Below are positions 34,080 to 44,813 of a stretch of 64,000 bases of DNA, one piece after another; the first letter of the stretch is position 1, and every line of letters begins with the position of its first letter. Made by a program: the position numbers and the translations under genes. Location: positions 2,108,001 through 2,172,000 of the forward strand of contig JAEOAD010000603.1 of the NCBI GenBank assembly GCA_036365145.1. Reading direction: 5' to 3'. This DNA comes from Orientallactaga sibirica (taxonomy: Eukaryota; Chordata; Mammalia; Rodentia; Dipodidae). Under the pieces are notes generated by a model. It did not search any database. It worked only from the letters and a program-made list of their open reading frames with translations, and had not been told where the DNA came from.

Positions 34080-34185
34080 TCATCTGCCTCCAGCCACTGT
34101 TTACATGGGTACTGGAGAATTGAGCCTCGAATCAGGGTCCTTAGGCTCTACAGGCAAGTGTTTAACAATTAAGCCATCTCTTTAT
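34080..34185 (-). mobile_element. tRNA-derived SINE fragment inside the provirus
   Basis: Matches the middle and head of the common SINE (TACATGGGTACTGGAGAATTGAGCC..., ending AATTAAGCCATCTC). Together with the B1 piece it occupies the site where protease and most of pol are missing. Confidence 0.8.
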
Positions 34186-34189
34186 CTTT

Positions 34190-35095
34190 ATGTTAATGGG
34201 AAGGCAGCGAAGGGTGGGATAATGGTGTGTAGGATATAGCCATATAGACTTGAAAAACAGGTTTTTACCTCTAGCAGGGCAATATGAATGTCCCCAGTTT
34301 TTTTTTTTTTTTTTTATTTTTAAAAGTAAATACTTTGGGCCCCGCGGGACACTTAGTTAAGAGCATAGAGGGAGTGTCTAGAGGCAAAAGGGGCGGAGAC
34401 GGCAGCAGCTCGCCTCATGGCCTCATGGCGGACCACCCGCCTGTTCCTAAGATATTTTTAAAGCAAGTTAGGAGTCCGCCCATCTGCCTCTTTGTTGTTT
34501 GGTTGGCCTTTTTTTTTTTTTTTTTTGACAAAAGTGACCAAAAGTGACGCCTGGAGGTGCGGGCAAGGCGCAGCCAGTGAGGCTCGGGGCAGTGCTTGGG
34601 CCGGGGCTGGAGCCGCAGCTTAGGATGTCGGCGGAGCCTGATTGTTGTCCCTCCGCTTGAAGTGCGCAAGTTTTGTTTTGTGGACCAGTGGCTTGTGTTC
34701 CACGTCCGCGAGGAAAGTTAACCTCGGTTTGTATTTGATCACAGTTTACATTTACAGAAAGCTACATGGAGGAGCTGTCCTCCACCAGGGGTTTGAGCAC
34801 ATTTGCCTTAGGCAGTAGTTAGGGGCTGAAAAGAGCTGAAAAGATAGCTGCCGGGTGGCGGCTTGGGTGGCGGCCTTGGGAGAAAGGAGATTTTAAAAGT
34901 CAGTTTTAGTTTTTTCTTACAGTTTTTAAGGGCAAAAATGAACTTTTCCCTGGAAAAGCCTTTAAGGTTGGCAATTAAGGCAAGGAGGACTGAATTAATC
35001 CATGGGGCTAAAACGAAAGTTTTGTTCCAAGCGCCATGGAGGTTTTTTTGTTTAATAGTAATATATATGAGTACAACATAAGCATAAAGTCCCAA
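34190..35095 (-). pseudogene. gag: Decayed gag region
   Basis: The frame at 34808-35095 (95 codons) aligns by eye with the gag remnant of the provirus at 12593-15707: IKQKNLHG, a following LAPW motif, an ALKN...KLKL segment, and a PRPPPKPPP proline stretch. Nucleotide similarity resumes at 34190-34230 (TTAATGGGAAGGCAGCGAAGGGTGGG against 13205-13235). Between them (about 34290-34780) is GC-rich sequence with poly(T) runs that I cannot place. No capsid or nucleocapsid motifs (no C-x2-C-x4-H-x4-C) are seen. Confidence 0.6.
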
Positions 35096-35181
35096 AAAAA
35101 TAGTTAAACATGTTGTAGAATTTTTTTTTTAAGATGGCGCCCCCACTCCAATGAGGGGGCAGGACACTTTGAGAGTTCTCC

Positions 35182-35336
35182 AGGTTTGCCAGCGTGGTGA
35201 GCCTCCTCTAGGTTTGTCCATGTGGTGAGTTTTCTTTTTAGGTCTACCCACGTGGTGAGTTTCTTTTTTAGGTTTGTCCATGTGGTGAGTCTCTGCCCAC
35301 GTGGTGAGTTTCGTTTTTAGGTCTGCCCACGTGGTG
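35182..35336. repeat. Minisatellite with CACGTG boxes in the proviral leader
   Basis: About six units of 22-31 bp based on AGGTCTGCCCACGTGGTGAGTTTC-like text. Three units contain the palindrome CACGTG (E-box core); the others have CATGTG or CGTG. Flanked on both sides by AAGATGGCGCCCC (35131 and 35343). Confidence 0.85.
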
Positions 35337-35773
35337 CTTCTAAGATGGCGCCCCTATTCAAATGGGGCAGGACAAAAATGGCGGCACCGCAGAAGCGGTC
35401 TGTCGGAAACCCAAAAATGAGAGGAAAGAGAAAAGAACAAGAGATGTTGAAGTTTGGGACGGAGTTTTTATTTAAATGAGGAGGCAAAACATTTAAAGTC
35501 TCCTCTAATGGAGGATACGATCCTCCGGGGCCTCTCTGCCCCTTCCGAGGGGGCGGGCATGAATGAGCCTCGCCTATCTCCTCAAGTTCTTCCTTTAGAC
35601 TTTTTTCCTTTTTTTGTCTCTTTTGTTCTTTTTTTCTAACTGTTTCTTTTTAGGCCTATTATGTGATTCCCCACTTGTAAAACAAGCCCGGGGATGACTT
35701 ACGGCGCCTTCCTCTCCGTGTGTCAAGTTCTGGATCCTCTTCCCCCCGCCTGGCGATCGCAAGACACCCGGCG

Positions 35774-35791
35774 CCCGGGTTTTCGGCACCA
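35774..35791 (-). other. Primer-binding site, tRNA-Phe type
   Basis: The minus strand reads TGGTGCCGAAAACCCGGG, starting three bases after the LTR end. The known IAP primer-binding site for tRNA-Phe is the same apart from one extra A here. Confidence 0.9.
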
Positions 35792-35794
35792 CTT

Positions 35795-36126
35795 TGCAGC
35801 GAACCTCCTGACCAGCAGGAAAGGAACGGCCACAAACGAGGATTCTTCTTGTATCACACTTTATTGGAGAGCCCTTGGTTAACAGGAAAGCTGATGGCGA
35901 AGGGGGGCGGGGCGCAAATCTGCAGCTGCTTTTATATGGTGTACTGCTACGAGGCGTTTACTGATTGGTTGTGACCAGCTTGCCATCACCAGGCGCCACG
36001 GGATAGGCTTGGGACAGGTTGCGTCAAGCGCATGCGCATACCTTAGATACGGTTGGCGCCAAGGCACTGCCTAATATGGAGGAGCCAGCACCATCTTGTA
36101 ATGGCGACTGCTTACAGCTCCCTGCA
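35795..36126 (-). repeat. 5' LTR of the IAP-like provirus, complete (332 bp)
   Basis: Termini are TGCAG...CTGCA. U3 begins with CGCCATTACAAGATGGCGCT-like sequence typical of IAP LTRs. A CCAAT box (CAACCAATCAG) precedes the TATA box ATATAAAAG (reverse complement at 35929-35937). AATAAA is at 35860-35865 (reverse complement). This is a plausible promoter with all basic elements. The outer flank is L1 ORF1. Confidence 0.93.
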
Positions 36127-36389
36127 CTGGTTATTTTCTATTGGGTCTAACCTAGTGAGGACACCATTCATACTATTATTGGCTCTTTGTTGAGTTTCTG
36201 TGAGTTCTGCTATTGTCTTAGCCAGGATTGTATGGCTTTTCTCTTCATTTGTGGTTCTGATCCTATTGTCTCTTCTATGATTTGATTAGAGACATCCATT
36301 GTGAGACTGGCTAATCTAGCTGGATTTACTTGAATCTGATTTTTCACACTATTCCTTTTACACTGTGGTCTGCCCATCACAATAGTTCA

Positions 36390-37183
36390 GAAACCCTAGG
36401 GACAATAGCCTGCTGGCCTGGTGTGCATGGGTGGTGGTTAGTGTGAGGGCAATCATTTGTGGAGTTCAGAAAGGCTGGGGCAGGGACACTGGCCTGTGTC
36501 CCTACTCAGTAGTGAGGGGGCCAGCAGTGAGTGTGATGGTGATCAAGCATGTAGAGCTCAAGAAGGCTAGGGCAGGATCACTGGCCTGCTATCCTGGGTG
36601 CCTGTGCAGGGGTGGGAGGGGCCAGGGCCGAGTGGGATGACAGTCTCACCTGGGGAGCTCAGAAAGGCTAGGGCAAGAACACTGGCCTGCTTGACTGGGT
36701 CCCTGATTGGGGAGGAAGGAGTAGCAGTGTGTGGGATTGGGATCGTACCTGTAGGTATCAGAAAGGCTAGGGTGGGACCAGCGAGTGTGACTGCAATGGT
36801 GCATGGAGCTCAGGAAGGCTAGGGTGGGCCAGGCAACTGGGACTGTGGTTGTGCCCATTGAACTCTGTGTGATGGCAGGAAAGCCTGGGGAGGAGGTCCT
36901 AGTCGGCTAGCTTGGGTCTACTTGGCCTGTGGTTAGGGCAGGAGTGACCTCCAGCTGGGACTGTGGCTAGGACAGCTGTTTGTGAGGTTTGGGGAACTGG
37001 TGGGCTACCCAAGAGCGTGGGAATCAGTGCAGTCCCTATTTTGATCCTCCACACCCTCCCACTGGAAACTTACTAGAATAAGCAAACCCCTAAAAAAAAA
37101 AAACCTTGAACCTTAAGGCTCTTGCCTTTCCTTCAACTGTGAGGTGAGACGAGGTTAGGAAGATGCCATCTTGACCAGAAGTC
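36390..37183 (-). promoter_or_regulatory. L1 D 5'UTR with tandem monomers
   Basis: The plus strand shows repeated text of the type GAGCTCAGAAAGGCTAGGGCAGGGACACTGGCCTGC at about 36465, 36550, 36657, 36762 and 36810, giving roughly four or five monomers of about 80-105 bp. The 5' terminus (37183-37160) carries CAAGATGGC, a YY1-like site, as in human L1. Similar monomers are more numerous in L1 E. Confidence 0.75.
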
Positions 37184-37432
37184 TTATTTTATTTACTTTA
37201 TTTGCCAGCAGAGAGAGACAGAGAGAAGAGAGTCACTGACAGAGAGAGAAAGAGAGAGGGGGGATACAAAGTGAGAAGATGGAGAATTGTGTTCCAGGGC
37301 CTCTCGCCACTGCAAATGAACTCCAGGTGCATTCGCCACTTTGTGCATCTTGCCTAACTGGGTATGGGGAGTCAAACTCCAATTGTTAGGATTTGCAGGC
37401 AAGCACCTTAACCACTTAACTCTCTAGCCCAA
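37184..37432 (-). mobile_element. tRNA-derived SINE, minus strand
   Basis: Runs from a TTTATT-rich tail through a (GA)-rich tract to TAACTCTCTAGCCCA on plus. Abuts the 5' end of L1 D. Confidence 0.82.
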
Positions 37433-39403
37433 CACAGAGATTATTGATTCGTATACTTTGCTGAGTGAATAGTAACATCTAAGAGAAGAACAATTTTTTA
37501 ATACCAAAATTGAAAACCTAGGGCATGGACATGTTTTTTTTTTTTTTCTATTCATATCCCAAAACTCTTTGTATTGTAAGCCAAAGGTTTGTGTCAAAAT
37601 AATTAGTATTGTTTAAAATGAAGCTTAAGCAGTCTCATTTTTGGTGTAGAAACATTATAGATTACAAGACAGATGATTTCAAATTGCATGTCCTGCACTC
37701 CTTTATTGAGTTTATATTCAGGAAGTTATGGTACCATAAAGTTTATCTGTATATCAGTAGATAAGTGATGGTAATTAAAATGCCTTGTGGTTACTTACAA
37801 GGCATAAGTATTAGGAGGAATGACCTTTATGCATTTTCAAATAAAATAAAATAGAATTGAAGTAATTGTGTTCCTTTTCTATATTTTAGTTTTTTAAAAG
37901 ATGATATCAAGCTAATTGACTCTTTTCATCCATTGAATTTACATTTTTGCCAGAAAGTGTTTACTCTGTTGGAAAGTATTTCTCTAAAATTTATAAATGT
38001 GCTATCTATGAAGTATAAGGATTAGGGCAAAAAATTGTTTGAACACAATCCAAATACCCACATGAGTACTTTGAGACATTGTTATGTTACATTTACATGT
38101 GACAGTTTCAACGTTTGTGCCTTCCCAGAATTCATATATTGAAATCTAGTCACCAGAGGGTAAGGTTCTCATAAATCAGATTGATTACTTTATTAAAAGT
38201 ACTTCTAAAGCCCCCTTTCTCTTCTACATGACAAGGATGTAATAAGGAAGGAAATGGGCTCTTACAACACAGTGAATGCAGGTATCTTTATCTTGGTCTT
38301 TGCAGCCTCAGAATGGAAAGAAACAAATTTCTGTTGTTTTATCAGCTACTCAACAATAGCATTTTGTCATGAAAATCCAAACAGATCAGAACACATGAAA
38401 CTCAATTTGAAAGTATATATAAAATTAAATATAATCTAATTAAGTTTATTTAACATTAGAACTTCAGATAAGTGATTTACATTCTTTGAGTGGAAAACAA
38501 AAATATGATGAAATTTGTAAAGTTGCATTTACCATTTCATTTCAAAGAAATTTTGTTAAGACATTAAGAATAAATGTACTCTCACTCAGATCCTTTGTAC
38601 AATAATATGAGTCTTTATTGCTTAATATCACTTTGTTTGAACAAGACAAATTTCATTCAAGACAAAGAACTAATGTAGAATTAATTATGTGAATAAAAAA
38701 TATTTTATAAGACAAAAACCTTTTAAGTCAATGTTCATATTAATTTTCTTGGTATAAAGACATCAAAAGTTTCTAATATTTGTTGTAACAATATATTGCA
38801 TTAATTATAAGTACAATAGCATATTGCACTTTGTGTGTTTTATAAAAGAAAATTATGTAGATTTTTAATTAAAATTATAACATACAATTTGTAGATTTTT
38901 ATATCTTTGTCATTTGGGATTCATTTGAAGATTTCTATTCTTGTTTTTATTATCAAACATCTGCCTATGAATAGCTAGTTGTATTCAACAGTCTAGAAAT
39001 TTGTGACTTGATACTTTCAGATGTTCCAGATAACAATGAAAACAATAACAGCTTATTTATCAATATATTTTTTCTATACTATTCACCTTTTTTCCCCGAG
39101 GAATGACTTTAATTTTGTTTTAATATTTGTTTTCAACAAAGCAGTAATTTTTAAAATGGTGGTTAGGGATATGAATATATATGGAGCTATATAAGACTTC
39201 TCAAGCATCTCCCAATACAGTGGTCTAATATTTATTGCAAGTGTTAGGCCTGGAAATGTCATCAGATAACCTGGTTAATGACTTCTAGGTTATAAAGTTA
39301 AAATTCTGTTTTGTTTTGTTTTGCTTTGTGTAACCTCCTGATTCTACTTTTTTTTGTTAACCATCCATTTGTTTTGGAAAATTCCATTTGAAAAATAAAT
39401 GCC
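37433..39403. other. AT-rich unique sequence, no gene seen
   Basis: Contains a poly(T) run at 37533-37546. The longest open frame, 61 codons at 38254-38439 on plus, shows no motif. No repeat family recognised. Confidence 0.6.
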
Positions 39404-39413
39404 CATTAACTTA

Positions 39414-39437
39414 CATATTTTTTTGTATTTTTTTAAT

Positions 39438-39481
<44 letters not shown>

Positions 39482-39684
39482 GAGAGGGAAAGAGGAAGAA
39501 AGAGAGAGACAGACAGACAGAAAGAGAGAGAGACTGGGCATGCCAGGGCTTTCAGCCACTGCAAACGAACTCCAGATGCATGCGGCCCCTTGTGCATCTG
39601 ATTTACATGGTTCCTGGAGAATCAACCTGGGATTTTGGCTTTGCAGGGAAACACCTTAACTGCTAAGTCATCTCTCCAGCCCCT
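39414..39684 (-). mobile_element. tRNA-derived SINE with target-site duplication
   Basis: (TTTA)n tail at 39437-39480, GA tract, then the SINE body to CATCTCTCCAGCCCC. Flanking CATTAACTTA at 39404-39413 and 39687-39696 is a 10-bp target-site duplication. Confidence 0.93.
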
Positions 39685-39696
39685 CTCATTAACTTA

Positions 39697-41529
39697 TCCA
39701 TTTCGATCTTTTATCTTACCTCTGTACTTTTGTAATGCTTTTGCCAACTTAAAACTGCTGTGATTTCATTATTCATAAAAGTAATGGAGGGAATAAGAAG
39801 GTGAAGTGAGAGGAAGCCATATACACTTTGTAAGTCATTGATCTAAGCTAATAGGCAAGAAACAATAAATAAAAGCCATGTGATGTCTCCTTATCTATTT
39901 CTCCACAAAGCCGAGAATCTCAGTGGACAAGTAAGTTGTTTGTTTTCTACAGGGCTGTACCTGGTGCAGCAATGAAACACAATATCCTAGGTAAGTTTTC
40001 CAAAAAGTAAAAGAGGAACCCCAAAACCTTGTTTCAATGGAGCTTTCACTTGTACTTACTAAGTAACATAAAACCTAAGTTCATCAACATTTTTTTTGAA
40101 AACCACATTTCTTATTTCCATTGTGTGAATTTAATTACCTAACAGGTTTTTGCCACAAAAGGATGTTTTTTATTTTTATGCACAGCTATAAAATACAGCC
40201 TTACCATGTTTAATAAAAAGAAAATATGCACTATATATTTTAGAAATGTCTAAACACATAGTCTCAAGCCTGAAGAGATAAATAAGTATCAGAATCACAG
40301 CATTCATTTATTAATAACCTTGTTGCCTAAGAAAAGATTTGTCATTTACCATTTCACTCAGGAAGCTAAAAGTGCTTTTCAAAGTGTACTTGAGTTACTT
40401 GTTGCCAAATAAACTGAACCCATCACTAATCTGTAACATTTTCCCCAATTACATAATATTCTTACTGACAAAATCATACAAAATATTTTGTGTGTTCAAT
40501 GGAAACACTCATGCGAGGATACCTGCAGCACTGGATCTTTCCAGTAATTATCTCCCAGTGCTTACTTTTAATACAAGCATTATTGCTGAACTCCCAAAAC
40601 TATGTAATCTATGTGGTAACATATGACTATCTTAAATATGAGGATATCATTGCCATTGGTTAAAAAAAAAAGAACAAATCAATTAAGATGTTCAAGTCTC
40701 ATTTGATCCCCATGGAATTCCAAATGGAACATTGGAAATGTTATGAGATGTTTTCCTATAACAGAACTTTGCATATTTTGCATTTTTAGACTTTTCCTTT
40801 CAACTGACATATCTGATCCAGCTCATTTCTAGTCATGATTTTTGTTATTTTGGCTCACTCTGTCTCAACTACAGACCTTGCAAGCCTTCTGCTTACATTC
40901 TTCCTCATCTCTTTTGCTATGTTTTTAAATGTAAGCATATAGGGTATTTCTGTTGCACAAAAGCTCTTTTAGTTACTTTAGACTCAATTTTTTCAAATGT
41001 CAGACTCTGCTTCTGTATTTCATTTGTTGATATCCAGATTGTATTTCTTTCTCCTTCCTCACCTCTTACCCATTTTCATACTGCTTACTTCCATCATTCT
41101 CTTCAGAATTTTGTTACCATGAGACCAATTTGGTCTCATTCAACCATTCTCCACTGAGCTATTTAGAGACTTTCCATACTCACACGCCTCTACTTGTGAT
41201 CAGCGATTTCAGCAGTGGGATTTCTTGAGCCTTTAACTTTTCTTACTTTTATAAGTTTTGGAATGTTCTTTGGATTCAATGCATATAGATGTAAACAATA
41301 CTCCAAGAGGCCTCATGGTTGACTAGCTACTGTGTCCCCAACTATTTTTCAGATCACTTTTATCTCCCCTTTGCAAGTGCAGTCTACATATCTTGTTTTC
41401 TATACTGTAGACATCGAGAGATTCCAATGTGAAGTATCCTAATATATCTCTTTGTTAATCCCAGTTTTCAATGTTAATATTAATATTAAATTCATTATTA
41501 TAATATAATCCCTTCCCCTACTTTGTTAC
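39697..41529. other. Unique sequence with one candidate microexon
   Basis: No repeat recognised. It holds a short segment at 39953-39990 bounded by good splice consensus sequences (listed separately). The remainder shows no coding signal. Confidence 0.5.
39953..39990 (+). other. Candidate microexon (38 nt), weak
   Basis: Preceded by a pyrimidine-rich acceptor (TTTGTTTTCTACAG) and followed by a perfect donor (AG|GTAAGT). In one frame it would encode a CTWCSNETQYP-like stretch with a C-x2-C arrangement. No neighbouring exon was recognised, so this could be chance. Confidence 0.2.
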
Positions 41530-41539
41530 TTTGACTTTT

Positions 41540-41784
41540 TAACTTTTTATTTAGCTGTTTTTATTTTATTTATTTATTTGAGAGTGACAGACAGACAGAT
41601 AGAGAGAGGCAAAGAGAGAGAGAATGGGCACACCAGGGCTTCCAGCCACTGCAAAAGAACTCCAGATGTATGTGCCACCTTGTACATCTGGTTTATGTGG
41701 GTACTGGGGAATCAAGCCTCAAACCAGGGTCCTTAGGCTTCACAGGCAAGTGCTTAACCACTAAGCCATCTCTCCAGCCCCTAT
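41540..41784 (-). mobile_element. tRNA-derived SINE with target-site duplication
   Basis: ATTT-rich tail, GACAGACAGA tract, then the SINE body to CCATCTCTCCAGCCCC. Flanks TTTGACTTTT at 41530-41539 and 41785-41794 form the duplication. Confidence 0.92.
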
Positions 41785-41794
41785 TTTGACTTTT

Positions 41795-42288
41795 AAATCA
41801 TTCTGTACTCATACTTTTACAGGATTTTCATGTCTCCTTTCTTTCTTGGCTGTTGCTTTTGACTTTAATAGATGCCTAGTTTCATCCCTTTATGGAAATG
41901 CTTCCCTACAAATTTTCTCCCTCCACACATCATCTCTAAATGACCCTCCTTCCTTTAAGTATCAATGGGCACTGTGGAGCAACTTCTCTTTCCTGCTGTG
42001 TCTTTTGATCCAGGTTCTGCTTTCTTTCAGCATCCCTGTCACAGGGGCCTTTGAGTTGTCCTGTGAACACTTTGAAGCCAAATCCTGCGATATTTTACAT
42101 TCCTCTTTGAAGAGTGTCCCTTCCTTGCTAAATAGGTATTGTTCTTTTAAATTTCTTTCAGTAACCTCAGTGGAGCTTTTTCTTTCTTACATCAGACAAG
42201 GTTGAATGCACTCAGGGTGGTATTGCCCTTGGACTCTTATTTTGTATCTTAAAAGTTTCTTTCTCCATCTCCAATATTGGCATTCCCT
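41795..42288. other. Unique sequence; a 139-codon frame of unknown meaning
   Basis: An open frame on plus at 41786-42205 (139 codons) is rich in Ser, Leu and Phe. It has no family motif, no Kozak-like start and its first codons lie in the SINE duplication. I regard it as chance. Confidence 0.4.
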
Positions 42289-42294
42289 GTAATC

Positions 42295-42985
42295 TGTCGG
42301 GCATTGCTAAAAATGAGCTGGGATTGTGAGGAGGCTGGCCTCAAGTGTTGGACATGGCCGGGGACCCTGGGCTGTGGGGTTGCAGCTGGCCCTATCATCA
42401 GGAGTCCCTGGGAAAGGTGACTGGCCTTCTCTATGTTGTAGGTTGTAATATGCCCTGTCATTGACCAGAGTGGGCAGAACTAGCAAGGCCCTCCCCCTGG
42501 GTCCCAAAAGGCTCTGACCATTCCATAAGTCAGACTTTGCCCCCCACAGTTCCTGACCTTGTGGCTAGCTGCCCAACAGACCCTTATGTAGCTGAAATCA
42601 TGTAGCCTTTCCACCATCTCTCTCCCCCACAGTCTTTGAAGTTTCAGCCTTCCGCCATTCCCCTTATCTTCTCTGGCAACTTCTCCCCTCACATCTTTGA
42701 AGTTACTAGTTTTTCTGCCACTTAGACAACAGCCCGTAAACTATGCATCAGATTACCATATAGTCTGTATGTGCCATCTCAACATTCCTCAAGTGTTTAT
42801 AAACCCACTCCCCTTTTGAATAAACGAGTGCTGTCCATCAGATGGTCTCCCGGGTGGTCATTGCTCATCATGTCAGTCGCACTCACCTGCTGCTCCAGGA
42901 TGGACCCTGCTTACCCCGCCAACTCCTCCCTCCCTCTCCTAGGACATCAGTGGCCAACAACCCTGGGAAACAGTAAAGACCCACA
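42295..42985 (+). mobile_element. Solo LTR, 691 bp, with perfect 6-bp target-site duplication
   Basis: Starts TGTCGGGCATTG and ends AAAGACCCACA, flanked by GTAATC at 42289-42294 and 42986-42991. A TATA-like TTTATAAA lies at 42796-42803 and AATAAA at 42819-42824, giving plus orientation. A 6-bp duplication fits class II (ERVK) elements. No internal sequence is present, so it formed by LTR-LTR recombination. It is unlike the other LTRs in the window. Confidence 0.88.
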
Positions 42986-42991
42986 GTAATC

Positions 42992-44640
42992 TACTTTCAA
43001 ATTATTCCATTTTTTTCTGATATCTCAGGGAATTTGTAAGTATCTGTAACAAAAGATGAGTACACCCAGAGCAGCATTGGGCAGATAAAGCTTGTGCAAG
43101 GTGGGTCAATAATCTCCTCCATTTGGACAGACACAAACTGTGTGAACCTGTGACTTTCTAGCAGTGCTAATTTTTCCACATGAATATTTTACTTCACTAT
43201 CAGAAGAAAACATCTCTCTCCCCCCTTTCTCTTATTATTGTTATTTTTCAGAAGGCACCTGGTTTGTACTGAGAAATAGTAAACACTGTCATGAAATATG
43301 GATGGTATATATGCCAACTCGATAAGATAAAAGACTAGATAAAATGTAGTTTGGTCTTCTCAAAAACCCTAGTAGACAAATGTAAAACTGATCTAAAAAT
43401 TAAAGCTTATTGAAACAAACAACCAAGTAGATAGACAAACTAGAGAATGAACAATTATATATTATGAAAAAGAGTGGTTATCATAAAACCTTAAGTGTTT
43501 ATATGCTAACCATGCCTTTGTGAGCCCTTATTGATCAATGAAGAAGAAGGGGCATGTGAAATGATTCTTAAGCCTTTATATTCCTCACCAATATCTTACA
43601 ACCCTATCTTAGTTTTCTTCATTATTTAAAAAAAATCCACAGTTAACATAACAAGCTTAGTAGCAGATCTCTGCTCAGTGTAAAACTACTTTCTAACCAA
43701 TTTGGAACATAATATCATCATAACAGCATAAACTTAATGGGTTCACCCTCTTCATATTAAGGAAGATATGTGGAGATTATTTACAAAATAATTATATATT
43801 GGGTGAGAAGGTTTTAAAAAATGGCTAGCGTGAATGAAACATGTAAGTGAAAGACATGTGACCAAATTCAAGAAACACAGTAAATCACTGGCATGCTGGA
43901 ATTGTCTTTCTCTGCATTATAGGTACTTGCAGATGAAACAGTATCTTGTAATCAAAAATGTCATTGCAAACTTGTTAAGACATAAAAAGTACAGAATCAG
44001 AGAGTAACACTTCCTCCTTCTAAGTACTTATCAAAAGGTAGAAAAAGTATGAACATACATTATTGGGCCTCATAATCTCCACAAAAAGCAGAAAATAGAG
44101 ACTTGTTGAGAAGTGCTCTGAGATTTGCATCATCTGCCATTTGGTTAGGTTTACTTGGCCAGAGTATCTCTTCATGCAGAGCCCTCACCCTCCCTGACTT
44201 TGGTTAGTTATTAATGTTGACAAGAAAAGAAAAGAAAGGTGATATTTGTGGTCATATTGGATGGGAGGTGAAGCTGGTGTTTTCTAGTTTTATCAGTGCT
44301 GAAAACTAATATTGAAGAGATACCAGCCTCAAGAAAAATTAAAATAAAGTTTCTGTTCCTACAAAGGAGTAGATTTGTCCTTTGAACACACCATAGTTAT
44401 GAAAGATAGGAAATAAAATCTGCAGAGAAGACCACATTAGAGGAAAATAAACTGCATGGGACTTAAGGAATGAAGGCTTTGGATCTGAGTGGTGGAAAAG
44501 GACTAAAGTGTTGTTTTCAGGACACCTGTAAACAACTGGAATGGGAAAATCATATTAGATAATCAAACTTCTTCAAGGTTCAATTGATTTCTTTAATTTG
44601 ATAAGATATGATAATATTCTTGGTCTTATAAATTACAAGC
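42992..44640. other. Unique sequence, no gene seen
   Basis: AT-rich, with no recognised repeat and only short open frames. Confidence 0.55.
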
Positions 44641-44649
44641 TGGTTTTTT

Positions 44650-44813
44650 TTCTTTTTTTTAGTTTTTTTTTTTTTTTTTTTAGGGTCTCACTCTGCTCCA
44701 GGCTGACCTGGAATTCACTATGTAGTCTCAGGGTGGCCTGGAACTCTCCGCAATCCTCCCACCTCTGCCTCCCAAGTGCTGGGATTAAAGGCGTGCGTCA
44801 GTACGCCCAGCCT
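44650..44813 (-). mobile_element. B1 SINE, minus strand
   Basis: Poly(T) at 44665-44682, then GGGTCTCACTCTGCTCCAGGCTGACCTGG... to GGCGTGCGTCAGTACGCCCAGCC, the complement of a full-length B1. Confidence 0.93.

Larger units (their letters stand above)
31274..36126 (-). mobile_element. IAP-like class II provirus, defective, young LTRs
   Basis: On the minus strand: 5' LTR (36126-35795), tRNA-Phe-type PBS (35791-35774), leader with a minisatellite, decayed gag (35095-34190), SINE fragments (about 34185-33795), integrase (33740-33052), env-like ORF (33098-31893), polypurine tract (31571-31559), 3' LTR (31558-31274). Protease, RT and RNase H are absent. The 3' LTR lacks its last 46-47 bp of U5, and the flanking L1 lacks about 370 bp, so no target-site duplication survives. 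A TG...CA LTR, a Phe PBS and the gag/pol type point to the IAP/betaretrovirus group. Confidence 0.9.
27609..37183 (-). mobile_element. L1 D: nearly end-to-end L1, interrupted by a provirus
   Basis: On the minus strand: 5' end at 37183 (GACTTCTGGTCAAGATGGCA), 5'UTR with several monomers (about 36390-36900), ORF1 start region (36127-36380), provirus (36126-31274), ORF1 C-terminal region (31273-30830), then ORF2 (30830-28227) and 3'UTR (to 27609, truncated). The endonuclease domain is missing: near 30830 the text jumps from the pre-RT part of ORF2 straight to ORF1 C-terminal code. About 370 bp of ORF1 is missing at the provirus. Confidence 0.85.

Noticed and set aside
34284..34780. GC-rich stretch with two poly(T) runs in the provirus considered as a host exon or CpG island
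   Set aside because: It lies between gag-like segments of the provirus with no splice signals or frame of note; origin remains unassigned.
35182..35336. Regularly spaced short repeats considered as a CRISPR array
   Set aside because: The repeats are adjacent imperfect minisatellite units without spacers, in a mammalian provirus leader.
41786..42205. 139-codon frame rich in Ser, Phe and Leu
   Set aside because: No motif or plausible start context; it begins within a SINE target-site duplication and ends without regulatory context.
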